Assembly: GCA_943329075.2 (NCBI GenBank)
Contig: CALQCM020000043.1
Coordinates: 1-36,455 of the forward strand
DNA from: Chitinophaga pinensis
GTDB lineage: Bacteria; Pseudomonadota; Gammaproteobacteria; Burkholderiales; SG8-41
Direction of reading: 5' to 3'
DNA length: 36,455 nt
In this document: positions 22,983 through 30,595 of the stretch, piece by piece
Layout: each line of letters starts with the position of its first letter
Numbering within the stretch: position 1 is the stretch's first letter
Translations under genes and position numbers: made by a program
The notes under the pieces: generated by a model
Database searches by the model: none
What the model was told of the DNA's origin: nothing
What the model saw: only the letters and a program-made list of their open reading frames with translations

Positions 22983-23747
22983 TTACATCATCACGCGGCC
23001 GCCGTTGACGTCCTGCACGGTGCCGTTAAGATAGGCGGCGCCGTCGGATGCCAGAAACAGCATGACCTGTGCGTGGTCGGCGGGCGTGGCGAGTCGCCGC
23101 AGCGGTACTTGCGCCGCGATGCGCGCAACATCGGCTTCGCTGCGCAGTGCCGCCACGCGCGGCGTCAGCGTGGTGATCGGGGCGACCGCATTGGCGGTAA
23201 TGCCGCTGGGGCCGAGTTCCCACGCCAGAAAACGCGTCAGTTGTATGACCGCTGCTTTGGCGGCACCGTAGGCCGGCGACGACGAAGCGTGCACGGTGCG
23301 GCCGGAGATCGAAGCGACGTGGATGATGCGGCCGGCCTTCGATTTTTTCAAATGAGGGATCACGGCTTTGCTGCACAGAAAAGCGCTGCGCAGATTGAGT
23401 GCAACGGTGCGGTCCCATTCCTCGACGGGCATGTCTTCGACCTGGGCCAGGCGCGTGTAACCACCGGCGCAGGTAATCAGGATGTCGATACCGCCGTAGG
23501 TGTCGACCGCGGTCGCGACCGCCGCGGCAACGGATTTTTCGTCGGTGACATCGACGGCAACTGGCGTGGCGCGACCGCCGGCGGCGATAATGGCGTCGGC
23601 AACGATCTTTGCGTTCTTGGTGTCGATATCGAAGAGTGCGACGGCCGCGCCCTGCGCGGCAAAGTGGCGCGCGGTTTCGGCGCCTATGCCCTGCGCCGAT
23701 CCGGTAATGACGACGACGCGCGAGGCGAGTTCGGGAAAGCTGGCCAT
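22983..23747 (-). CDS. Short-chain dehydrogenase/reductase (SDR), substrate unknown
   Basis: This 254-residue classical SDR uses NAD(P)H for an unknown carbonyl/alcohol substrate. Seen: nucleotide motif TGSAQGIG (15-22), Asp at the end of strand 2 (LFDID, favouring NAD over NADP), CAGG, the catalytic Ser in ASISG, and YGAAK (Tyr-x3-Lys). The late GGRVMM ending fits the FabG-like branch. Start at 23747 gives a normal N terminus (MASFPELASRVVVITG); longer open frames extend into moeA. It sits 2 nt after the moeA stop and before ccmA. Confidence 0.92.
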   Translation of the reverse strand: MASFPELASRVVVITGSAQGIGAETARHFAAQGAAVALFDIDTKNAKIVADAIIAAGGRATPVAVDVTDEKSVAAAVATAVDTYGGIDILITCAGGYTRLAQVEDMPVEEWDRTVALNLRSAFLCSKAVIPHLKKSKAGRIIHVASISGRTVHASSSPAYGAAKAAVIQLTRFLAWELGPSGITANAVAPITTLTPRVAALRSEADVARIAAQVPLRRLATPADHAQVMLFLASDGAAYLNGTVQDVNGGRVMM

Positions 23748-23749
23748 GC

Positions 23750-25024
23750 CTAGGTGATTCCTTCCATGACCTGCACCTCGACCAGAGCGCCGGCAGCCAC
23801 ATTGCCCTGATCGGTTGGCAGGATGATGAAGCAGTTCGCTTCGCACATCGAGCGCAGGATGCCCGAGCCCTGTTCGCCGGTGACGGCCACACTCCAGTGG
23901 CCGGCGGCGTCCTGCGTCAGTACGCCGCGCTGGAATTCGGTGCGGCCCGGCGCTTTCTTCAGCGGCGTCGTGCACGGCACGCGGAAACTCGGCAGCGTCG
24001 GCACCGGATCTCGCCCGGACAATTTCAACAGCGCATCGCGCACGAATTGATAGAAGGTCACCATCACCGACACCGGGTTGCCGGGCAGGCCGAAGAAGTG
24101 TGCACCGCCGATGCGCCCATAAGCGAGCGGGCGGCCCGGCTTCATGGCGATCTTCCAGAATACGACTTCGCCCAAACGGTCCATCAGTTCCTTGACGAAA
24201 TCGGCCTCGCCGACCGACACGCCGCCGCTGGTGATGACGACGTCGGCTGACTTCGCAGCAGTGGTGAAGGCCTGTTCGATCAGTTTCGGATCGTCGCGAA
24301 CCACCCCCATGTCGATGAGTTCGCAGCCGAGGCGCGCGAGCATGCCGTGGATGGTGTAACGGTTGCTGTCATAAATCTGGCCTTCGCCGAGCGGCGTGCC
24401 GATCGAGCGCAATTCGTCGCCGGTGGAGAAGAAGGCGACGCGCAGGCGGCGGTAGACTGAAACTTCGCCTATGCCGAGCGACGCAATCAAACCAATTTCG
24501 GCAGGCCGCACGACGAGACCGCGTTTCAGCGCGACCTGGCCGGTTTTCAAATCCTCGCCGGCAAAACGCAGATGCTGTCCGGCCTTGTGGCCGCCACCGA
24601 TGGTGACGTGATCGCCGCCGGCCATGGCGTGTTCCTGCATGACGATGGTATCAAGGCCGTGCGGCATGACGGCGCCGGTCATGATGCGCACGCATTCGCC
24701 GGCGGTTGCCGTGCCGGCAAAGGGCACTCCTGCAAACGCGGTGCCGGCGATTTTCAAGCGGGTATCGCCGGCGGGTTTGAGATCGGCAAAGCGCAGCGCA
24801 TAACCGTCCATTGCCGAGTTGTCGTGCGACGGCACATCGAGCGGGGACATCACGTCTTCGGCGAGCACCCGGCCGAGGGCCGCGCGGATATGCAGGCGCT
24901 CGATGGCGGAGACCGGCGTCAGAAAGCGCGCGATGAATTCACGCGCTTTGGCCACCGGCATGGAATTGGGATCGTAGTCATCCGCGCAACTGGCGGCGCG
25001 GATGGATTGCGCGGGATCGCTCAT
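23750..25024 (-). CDS. moeA: Molybdopterin molybdenumtransferase MoeA
   Basis: MoeA (424 residues) inserts molybdate (or tungstate) into adenylylated molybdopterin in the last step of cofactor synthesis. Motifs in order: PLDVPSHDNSAMDGYAL, GECVRIMTGAVMPHGLDTIVMQE, FFSTGDEL, GQIYDSNRYTIHGML, ITSGGVSVGEADFVKE, KIAMKPGRPLAYG and FFGLPGNPVSVMVTF. An N-terminal extension of about 20 residues precedes the conserved start. It is divergent from tupA across a 147-nt gap, linking Mo/W cofactor assembly to W uptake, and heads the moeA-SDR-ccmABCD strand run. Confidence 0.96.
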   Translation of the reverse strand: MSDPAQSIRAASCADDYDPNSMPVAKAREFIARFLTPVSAIERLHIRAALGRVLAEDVMSPLDVPSHDNSAMDGYALRFADLKPAGDTRLKIAGTAFAGVPFAGTATAGECVRIMTGAVMPHGLDTIVMQEHAMAGGDHVTIGGGHKAGQHLRFAGEDLKTGQVALKRGLVVRPAEIGLIASLGIGEVSVYRRLRVAFFSTGDELRSIGTPLGEGQIYDSNRYTIHGMLARLGCELIDMGVVRDDPKLIEQAFTTAAKSADVVITSGGVSVGEADFVKELMDRLGEVVFWKIAMKPGRPLAYGRIGGAHFFGLPGNPVSVMVTFYQFVRDALLKLSGRDPVPTLPSFRVPCTTPLKKAPGRTEFQRGVLTQDAAGHWSVAVTGEQGSGILRSMCEANCFIILPTDQGNVAAGALVEVQVMEGIT

Positions 25025-25129
25025 ATCGTCTGGATGGTGAAAATCGAGACGGAATTGTAACGGAAATGCCTGTCGGATGCGGCTGCCGGTGTTTGGTATG
25101 GCATCAAATCAACGTTATCATTTGGGATT

Positions 25130-25152
25130 GCGCGGCCGACGCGCGGTTTTTT
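25130..25152 (+). terminator. Terminator-like hairpin in the tupA leader (possible attenuator)
   Basis: GCGCG (25130-25134), loop GCCGA and CGCGC (25140-25144) are followed by GG and six T (25147-25152), ending 19 nt before the tupA start. In that position it would be an attenuator of tupABC rather than a gene-end terminator, if it functions at all. No obvious anti-terminator was found in 25025-25129. Confidence 0.35.
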
Positions 25153-25171
25153 CCATATTTAGCGATCAATC

Positions 25172-25978
25172 ATGATCAATGCCCTGCGCTGGATTTTCAC
25201 TTTCACTGCGTTTTCATGCGCTGTATCCGGCATGGCAGCACCCGATATCCGCATGGCGACCACCACCAGCACCGAGGCTTCCGGCCTCCTCGCTGTCATC
25301 CTGCCGCAGTTCGAAGCGCGTTATGGCGGCAAGGTGCGTGTCGTGGCGGTGGGCAGTGGTGCGGCGATGAAAATCGGCGAAGGCGGTGACGCCGATGTGC
25401 TGCTGGTGCATGCGCGTTCGCTTGAAGACAAATTCATGGCAGCCGGTTATGGCTCGTTACGGCGCGATGTCATGTACAACGACTTCGTCATCGTCGGCCC
25501 GGCGCGCGATCCGGCCGCTTTGCGCGGCGGCAAGGATGTCATCGAGGCGTTCAAAAAGATCGCTGCCAGCGGCGCGAAATTCATTTCCCGCGGCGACGAG
25601 TCGGGCACGCATGAAATGGAAAAATCCTACTGGAAGAACGCTGCTCTGGAGGCGAAGGGCGCGTGGTATGTCTCAACCGGTCAGGGCATGGGTCCGGTGC
25701 TGACGATGGCCGGCGAACTGGCCGGTTACGCGTTAACCGACCGCGCGACCTATGCGGCCTATCGCGATCGCACCGGTTTGCAGGTGCTGGTGGAAGGCGA
25801 TGCGCGCATGTTCAATCCCTACGGCGTGATCGTCGTCAATCCGCAGCGTTACCCGAAATTGAATCATGCGGGTGCGCTGGCGTTTGCCGACTGGATCACG
25901 TCGGCGGAAGGGCAGGCCGCCGTTGCCGCATTCAAGATCAACGGCGTGCAGATGTTTTTCCCCAACGCGGCGAAATAG
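25172..25978 (+). CDS. tupA: Tungstate ABC transporter substrate-binding protein TupA
   Basis: TupA (268 residues) is the periplasmic tungstate-binding protein. It has a signal peptide (1-22, ending GMA) followed by the family hallmark MATTTSTEASGLL (28-40), whose Thr/Ser contact the oxyanion, and VRVVAVGSGAAMKIGEGGDADVLLVHA. Later motifs SRGDESGTHEMEKSYWKN and YVSTGQGMGPVL also match TupA rather than ModA. The ATG lacks a good Shine-Dalgarno. It is 5 nt before tupB. Confidence 0.95.
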   Translation: MINALRWIFTFTAFSCAVSGMAAPDIRMATTTSTEASGLLAVILPQFEARYGGKVRVVAVGSGAAMKIGEGGDADVLLVHARSLEDKFMAAGYGSLRRDVMYNDFVIVGPARDPAALRGGKDVIEAFKKIAASGAKFISRGDESGTHEMEKSYWKNAALEAKGAWYVSTGQGMGPVLTMAGELAGYALTDRATYAAYRDRTGLQVLVEGDARMFNPYGVIVVNPQRYPKLNHAGALAFADWITSAEGQAAVAAFKINGVQMFFPNAAK

Positions 25979-25983
25979 CCCGC

Positions 25984-26679
25984 GTGGATTTGTTCGAGCC
26001 AACACGGCAGGCGTTTGCCCTGCTGTTTTCCGGCGATGCCACACTGTGGGGCATCATCTGGATTTCGATGTGGGTGGCACTCGCTGCGATTGCGGTGACC
26101 GCGCCATTCGCCATTGCTGCCGGCTTCTTGCTCGCCAAACTGAAGTTCGCCGGCCGGCGCGTCATCATCGTCTTCATACAGGCGCTGCTGTCGTTTCCGA
26201 CCGTCGTCATCGCGCTGGTCATCTATCTCTTGCTGTCGCGGCGCGGCCCGCTGGGTGCATTTGAACTGTTGTTCACGCCGTGGGCGATCATGATCGGTTA
26301 CATCGTCATCGCACTGCCCATCCTCATCGTGTTTACGGTGTCGGCGGTGCAGGGCGGGGACCCGCGCATTTACGAAACGGCGCGCTGCCTAGGCGCTAAA
26401 CCAGCGCGTGCGGCACTGACAACGTTGTGGGAAGTACGGTTTGCGGTGATGGCGGGCATAGTCAATGCATTCGGCCGCGTGGTGTCCGAAGTCGGCTGCG
26501 CCCTGCTGGTCGGTGGCAATATCGCCGGCCTCACGCGCAATATCCCGACCGCGATTGCGCTTGAAACGGCGAAGGGCGAGTTTGCGCAGGGCATCGCACT
26601 GGGCATGGTGCTGGTTACCCTCGCAATCGGCGTCAATGTGGCGCTGGCCTGGTTGCAGGGCAGGGGCGGACTCGAATGA
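25984..26679 (+). CDS. tupB: Tungstate ABC transporter permease TupB
   Basis: TupB (231 residues) is the inner-membrane permease. The GTG at 25984 is chosen because it is 5 nt after the tupA stop and gives the normal N terminus (VDLFEPTRQAFALLFSG); a longer frame upstream runs through tupA. It has five to six membrane helices and the cytoplasmic coupling-helix pattern ETARCLGAKPARAALTTLWEVRF, the permease EAA-type motif. It overlaps tupC by 4 nt (ATGA). Confidence 0.94.
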   Translation: MDLFEPTRQAFALLFSGDATLWGIIWISMWVALAAIAVTAPFAIAAGFLLAKLKFAGRRVIIVFIQALLSFPTVVIALVIYLLLSRRGPLGAFELLFTPWAIMIGYIVIALPILIVFTVSAVQGGDPRIYETARCLGAKPARAALTTLWEVRFAVMAGIVNAFGRVVSEVGCALLVGGNIAGLTRNIPTAIALETAKGEFAQGIALGMVLVTLAIGVNVALAWLQGRGGLE

Positions 26680-27338
26680 GAGCGCCGCTGTTGCGGGTGG
26701 CGGCACTGCATATGCGCTTTGGCGCACGTGTGCTGTTCGATGGCGCCGGCTTCGATCTGCAGGCCGGTCACGGCTACGTGTTGAGCGGCGCCAACGGTTC
26801 GGGCAAAACGACACTCCTGCGCATCATTGCGGGTCTTGAGAGTGCGCAACAGGGTACGTTGCACTTTCGCCATCAGGTGGCGCCCGCATCGCGCATTCCG
26901 GAGCCGTGGCGGCGTGAAATCGTTTACGTCCACCAGCAGCCCTATCTGTTTCATACCACAATTGAAAAAAACCTCGAATACGGTCTGCTTCAGCGTGGCA
27001 TCGCGGCGGCCGAACGTCGCGCCCGCGTCAGCGAGGCCTTGCGATGGGCGGGGCTTGCAGATAAACGGGATGTGCCGCCGCACAAACTGTCCGGCGGCGA
27101 AGCGCAACGTGCGGCGCTGGCGCGCGCACGCCTGCTGGGTCCTGCGCTGTTGCTGCTCGACGAACCGACCGCCAATCTCGACGGGCAATCACGCAAACAA
27201 GTGCTCGAACTCGTCACTGCGTTGTGCATCGACGATCACACGGTGGTGATTGCCAGCCACGATCCGGAGATACTGCGGCTGGCGATACTCGAGCGTCTCG
27301 TCGTCGCCGACCGGCAGATCAAACTGGATGAAGGGTAG
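26676..27338 (+). CDS. tupC: Tungstate ABC transporter ATP-binding protein TupC
   Basis: TupC (220 residues) is the ATPase of the tungstate importer. Motifs: Walker A SGANGSGKTTLL (about 37-48), Q-loop VHQQPYLF, signature LSGGEAQRAALARA, Walker B LLLLDEPTANLD and switch His ASHDPEIL. No C-terminal regulatory domain is present, unlike modC. It overlaps tupB and is 11 nt before mobB. Confidence 0.94.
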   Translation: MRAPLLRVAALHMRFGARVLFDGAGFDLQAGHGYVLSGANGSGKTTLLRIIAGLESAQQGTLHFRHQVAPASRIPEPWRREIVYVHQQPYLFHTTIEKNLEYGLLQRGIAAAERRARVSEALRWAGLADKRDVPPHKLSGGEAQRAALARARLLGPALLLLDEPTANLDGQSRKQVLELVTALCIDDHTVVIASHDPEILRLAILERLVVADRQIKLDEG

Positions 27339-27349
27339 AATCGGCGACC

Positions 27350-27844
27350 ATGAAAATTTTCGGCATCGCCGGCTACTCCGGTTCCGGCAAAACAACCCTG
27401 ATCGAGAAACTGATTCCGGTGTTTACCGGGCGCGGCCTGCGCGTGTCGCTGATCAAACATGCGCACCACACCTTTGACGTCGACCAGGAAGGCAAGGACT
27501 CGTGGCGCCACCGCCACGCCGGTTGCCAGGAGGTGCTGGTGACGTCGTCACGGCGCTGGGCATTGATGCATGAATTGCGCGGTGCGCCGGAACCGACACT
27601 ACCGGAATTGGTCAAGCATCTTTCCGCCTGCGATTTGTTGCTGATCGAGGGTTTCAAACGCGAACCGATTCCCAAGCTGGAAGTGCACCGCGCGGTGGTC
27701 GGCGAGCCGTTGCTGTTTCCGCATGACAGCCATATCGCGGGAGTGGCCAGTGATGCGCGGGTCGATACCGCCTTGCCGCAGTTTTTGCTCGATGATCTCG
27801 ACGGGATTGCCGCCTTTATCGAGCAGCATGCGAGCTTGGCGTGA
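27350..27844 (+). CDS. mobB: Molybdopterin-guanine dinucleotide biosynthesis adapter MobB
   Basis: MobB (164 residues) is a P-loop GTPase that assists MobA in making the guanine dinucleotide form of the Mo/W cofactor. Motifs: Walker A GYSGSGKTTLIEKL (8-21), SLIKHAHHTFDVDQEGKDSWRHRHAG (family-specific region) and LLIEGFKREPIPKLEVHR. It is placed between the tungstate transporter and moaD/moaE; mobA is not in the window. Confidence 0.95.
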   Translation: MKIFGIAGYSGSGKTTLIEKLIPVFTGRGLRVSLIKHAHHTFDVDQEGKDSWRHRHAGCQEVLVTSSRRWALMHELRGAPEPTLPELVKHLSACDLLLIEGFKREPIPKLEVHRAVVGEPLLFPHDSHIAGVASDARVDTALPQFLLDDLDGIAAFIEQHASLA

Positions 27845-27894
27845 GCCTGGCTGCAGCGGATAATTCACCGGACAGCCGGTCCCGGAATGATTAA

Positions 27895-28149
27895 ATGTTG
27901 AAAATTCTCTACTTTGCAGGCTTGCGTGAAGCCACCGGCAGCGGCTCGGAAGAGCTCGTTTTGCCTGCGGGTGTGCACAGCGTGGAGGGTTTGCTGGCGC
28001 ATCTGCGCGCGCGCGGCGGCGCCTGGACCGAGGCGCTGGCGGTATCGAAACGGGTGCGCGCGGCGGTCAACCAGGACATGGCGGCGGGCGAGACGCCGGT
28101 AAAAGACGGCGATGAGGTGGCGTTTTTTCCACCGGTGACCGGCGGCTAG
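27895..28149 (+). CDS. moaD: Molybdopterin synthase small (sulfur carrier) subunit MoaD
   Basis: MoaD (84 residues) is a ubiquitin-like protein whose C-terminal glycine is thiocarboxylated and supplies sulfur to molybdopterin. It starts MLKILYFAGLREATG and ends EVAFFPPVTGG, with the required terminal Gly-Gly. It lies 4 nt before moaE, its partner subunit. Confidence 0.96.
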   Translation: MLKILYFAGLREATGSGSEELVLPAGVHSVEGLLAHLRARGGAWTEALAVSKRVRAAVNQDMAAGETPVKDGDEVAFFPPVTGG

Positions 28150-28153
28150 CCTT

Positions 28154-28612
28154 ATGACCGTCCGCATACAAAAAGAAGATTTTGACGTCAGTCGCGAAAT
28201 TGCGGCACTGCGCAGCGGCAATCCGCAAATCGGCGCAGTGGCGAGTTTCATCGGCGTGGTGCGTGATCTCAACGATGGCAGCACTGTCGCCACGATGACG
28301 CTTGAACACTATCCGGGCATGACAGAAAAAGCGATCGACAAAATCATCGTTGAAGCCAAAGGCCGCTGGCAGGTCTACGACGCGCTGGTCATACACCGCA
28401 TCGGCACGCTGGCGCCGCTCGATCAGATTGTGCTGGTAGTGGTGACGAGCGCGCATCGCGGTGATGCCTTTGCCGCCTGCGAATTCATTATGGATTATCT
28501 GAAAACGCAGGCGCCGTTCTGGAAGAAGGAACAGACGCCGGACGGGGCGCGCTGGGTCGAGGCGCGCGCGAGCGACGACAAGGCCGCTGAGCGCTGGGGC
28601 AGCAAGGGCTGA
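28154..28612 (+). CDS. moaE: Molybdopterin synthase large catalytic subunit MoaE
   Basis: MoaE (152 residues) converts precursor Z (cPMP) to molybdopterin with MoaD. Motifs: GAVASFIGVVRDLNDG, LEHYPGMTEKAI, IHRIGTLAPLDQIVLVVVTSAHR, and the active-site region CEFIMDYLKTQAPFWKKEQTPDGARWVEA with the conserved lysines. It is co-transcribed with moaD and probably with the short modE gene 5 nt downstream. Confidence 0.96.
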   Translation: MTVRIQKEDFDVSREIAALRSGNPQIGAVASFIGVVRDLNDGSTVATMTLEHYPGMTEKAIDKIIVEAKGRWQVYDALVIHRIGTLAPLDQIVLVVVTSAHRGDAFAACEFIMDYLKTQAPFWKKEQTPDGARWVEARASDDKAAERWGSKG

Positions 28613-28617
28613 CCGCC

Positions 28618-28992
28618 ATGGCTATTCCCAAGGCCCGACTGCGGATACGCGTGCCCTTCGGCGCGGGTTTCGCCATCGGTTCGGGCAAGGCGGATATTCT
28701 GCAGGCGGTGGCGGAGACGGGGTCGATCTCGGCGGCGGCGCGGCAGATGAAGATGTCGTACCGGCGCGCCTGGCTGTTGATTGACACCATGAACCGCTGT
28801 TTCCGCGAACCCGTGGTCGCTACCGCCACTGGTGGAAAAGGTGGCGGCGGCGCGCAGATCACCGCGTTCGGGCGGATCGTGCTGAAGGAGTTCCGGCTGA
28901 TCGAGTCCCGCGCGATCGCCTCGATTGCTGCGGCGATGCCGCGTTTCGCCAAGCTGCTGCGGAAAGCACCGCCGCGCGGCAAGCTCCACTGA
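28618..28992 (+). CDS. ModE-type regulator lacking the molybdate-binding domain
   Basis: This 124-residue protein is the ModE N-terminal winged-helix domain alone: IGSGKADILQAVAETGSISAAARQMKMSYRRAWLLIDTMNRCF is the LysR-like helix-turn-helix, and GGGGAQITAFGRIVLKEFRLIE the wing and dimer helix. E. coli ModE is about 262 residues with two C-terminal MOP (molybdate-binding) repeats, which are missing here, and no stand-alone Mop gene is adjacent. A ModE-like operator lies 55 nt downstream, before modA. It probably represses modABC; how it would sense molybdate is unclear. Confidence 0.92.
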   Translation: MAIPKARLRIRVPFGAGFAIGSGKADILQAVAETGSISAAARQMKMSYRRAWLLIDTMNRCFREPVVATATGGKGGGGAQITAFGRIVLKEFRLIESRAIASIAAAMPRFAKLLRKAPPRGKLH

Positions 28993-29040
28993 GAAATTAC
29001 GCGCCGCAGCGCGGGACCGGATTTTGGCGGACCTTTTGTT

Positions 29041-29071
29041 TTGCCAGCGTTATATCCAGTAGAATATATCG
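29041..29071 (+). promoter_or_regulatory. modA promoter with ModE operator
   Basis: CGTTATAT (29048-29055), 8-nt spacer, ATATATCG (29064-29071) is an inverted repeat with one mismatch, the same half-site sequence and spacing as E. coli ModE operators. TTGCCA at 29041-29046 and TATATC at 29065-29070 look like -35 and -10 elements 18 nt apart, so the operator covers the promoter, as expected for repression. It lies 46 nt before the modA ATG, which has GAGGT upstream. Confidence 0.82.
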
Positions 29072-29116
29072 ATGGCCGGCGCCGTGTCGGCTCTGTTCCG
29101 GCACCTGAGGTAATCG

Positions 29117-29893
29117 ATGATCCGGCGATGCGGGCTTTTTTCAAAGGTGGTGTTCCTGCTGCTGGCCGTGCTGCTGACGGTTGTTCCGGCGCGGGCGCAG
29201 GATCTGACGGTATTTGCCGCTGCCAGTCTCAAGGAAGCGCTGGATGAAGCAGGGCAGCAGTTTCTGCGCGCCAACGGGCAAAAAGTGGTGATCGCCTATG
29301 CCGCCAGCCCTGCGCTGGCCAGGCAGATCGAGAATGGCGCGCCGGCTGACATTTTCATTTCCGCCGATCTCGACTGGATGGATTACGTCGAGCAGCGCAA
29401 ATTGGTCAAGGCTGGCACGCGCGCCAACCTTTTGCACAATCGCCTGGTGCTCATCGCACCTGCCGACAGCAAGCTGCAGATCGAGTTGAAGCCCGGTTTT
29501 CCGCTGGCAAAATTGTTAGGCGATGGCAGGCTCTCAATGGCTGATCCCGACAGCGTGCCCGCCGGTAAATACGGCAAGGCGGCGCTGGAGAAACTGGGTG
29601 TGTGGAGCAGCGTCGAAAGCCGGGTTGCGCGCGGCGACAACGTGCGCGCGGCGCTGGTGTTTGTCTCACGCGGCGAGGCGGCGCTGGGGATTGTTTATCA
29701 GACGGATGCTTTGGCTGATAAAAAAGTGCGCATGGTTGCGCGGTTTCCACAGGAAACCCATGCTGCGATCATATACCCGGTCGCGGTCATGGCGGCGAGC
29801 CGGCATCCGGCGGCGGCACCTTTCGTGAATTATTTGAAATCCGGCGAAGCGCGTGCCATATTCGAAAAATATGGATTCAGCATGGATCGCTAG
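29117..29893 (+). CDS. modA: Molybdate ABC transporter substrate-binding protein ModA
   Basis: ModA (258 residues) is the periplasmic molybdate-binding protein. It has a signal peptide (1-27, ending ARA), then LTVFAAASLKEALDEAG, YAASPALARQIENGAPADIFISAD, MADPDSVPAGKYGKAALEKLGVW and VSRGEAALGIVYQTDA, all ModA family regions with the oxyanion-binding Ser residues. It is controlled by the ModE-type site upstream and is directly adjacent to modB (no spacer). Confidence 0.96.
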   Translation: MIRRCGLFSKVVFLLLAVLLTVVPARAQDLTVFAAASLKEALDEAGQQFLRANGQKVVIAYAASPALARQIENGAPADIFISADLDWMDYVEQRKLVKAGTRANLLHNRLVLIAPADSKLQIELKPGFPLAKLLGDGRLSMADPDSVPAGKYGKAALEKLGVWSSVESRVARGDNVRAALVFVSRGEAALGIVYQTDALADKKVRMVARFPQETHAAIIYPVAVMAASRHPAAAPFVNYLKSGEARAIFEKYGFSMDR

Positions 29894-30595
29894 ATGTTTG
29901 CGTTAAGCCCCGTCGAGTGGGAGATCATCCAGCTCAGCCTGAAGGTTGCGTTCTGGAGTGTGCTGTGCAGTCTGCCGTTGGCAGTCGCGGTGGCTTTTCT
30001 GCTTGCGCGCGCTGAGTTTCCGGGCAAGAGCCTGTTTGACGCGCTGGTGCATCTACCGCTGGTGCTGCCGCCGGTGGTGGTCGGATATTTCCTGCTGCTG
30101 CTGCTCGGCCGCCGCGGGCCGCTGGGTGCCTTGCTCGACGAATATCTCGGCATCGTCGTTGCCTTTCGCTGGAGCGGCGCCGCGATCGCGGCCGGCATCA
30201 TGGGGTTTCCGCTGATGGTGCGCGCGATCCGCCTGTCGATCGAGGCGATCGACACGGGGCTGGAAGATGCCGCCCGCACGCTCGGTGCGACACGCCTGCG
30301 CATATTTTTCAGCGTGACGCTGCCGCTGGCGCTGCCCGGTGTCTTCACCGGTACGCTGCTGTCATTTGCGCGCAGCCTCGGCGAATTCGGTGCAACCATT
30401 ACCTTTGTCTCGAACATTCCAGGCGAGACACGCACGCTGCCGCTGGCGATATATACGCTGACGCAGGTGCCCGGTGGCGACGCCGCGGCATTGCGCCTGA
30501 GCATCATTGCCATCGTGCTGTCGGTCATCGCGCTGATGTTGTCGGAATGGCTGGTGCGACGGTCGCAGCAGCGCGCGCGGGGCCACGATGATTGA
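29894..30595 (+). CDS. modB: Molybdate ABC transporter permease ModB
   Basis: ModB (233 residues) is the inner-membrane permease with five to six helices. It shows LPLVLPPVVVGYFLLLLLGRRGPLG and the coupling motif DAARTLGATRLRIFFSVTLPLALPG, followed by SFARSLGEFGATITFVSNIPGETRTLPLAIY, all diagnostic of ModB. It begins right after the modA stop and overlaps modC by 8 nt. Confidence 0.97.
   Translation: MFALSPVEWEIIQLSLKVAFWSVLCSLPLAVAVAFLLARAEFPGKSLFDALVHLPLVLPPVVVGYFLLLLLGRRGPLGALLDEYLGIVVAFRWSGAAIAAGIMGFPLMVRAIRLSIEAIDTGLEDAARTLGATRLRIFFSVTLPLALPGVFTGTLLSFARSLGEFGATITFVSNIPGETRTLPLAIYTLTQVPGGDAAALRLSIIAIVLSVIALMLSEWLVRRSQQRARGHDD

Noticed and set aside
25110..25117. CGTTATCA-like half-site before tupA as a ModE box
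   Set aside because: Only one half-site resembles CGTTATAT and no symmetric partner follows at 8 nt.
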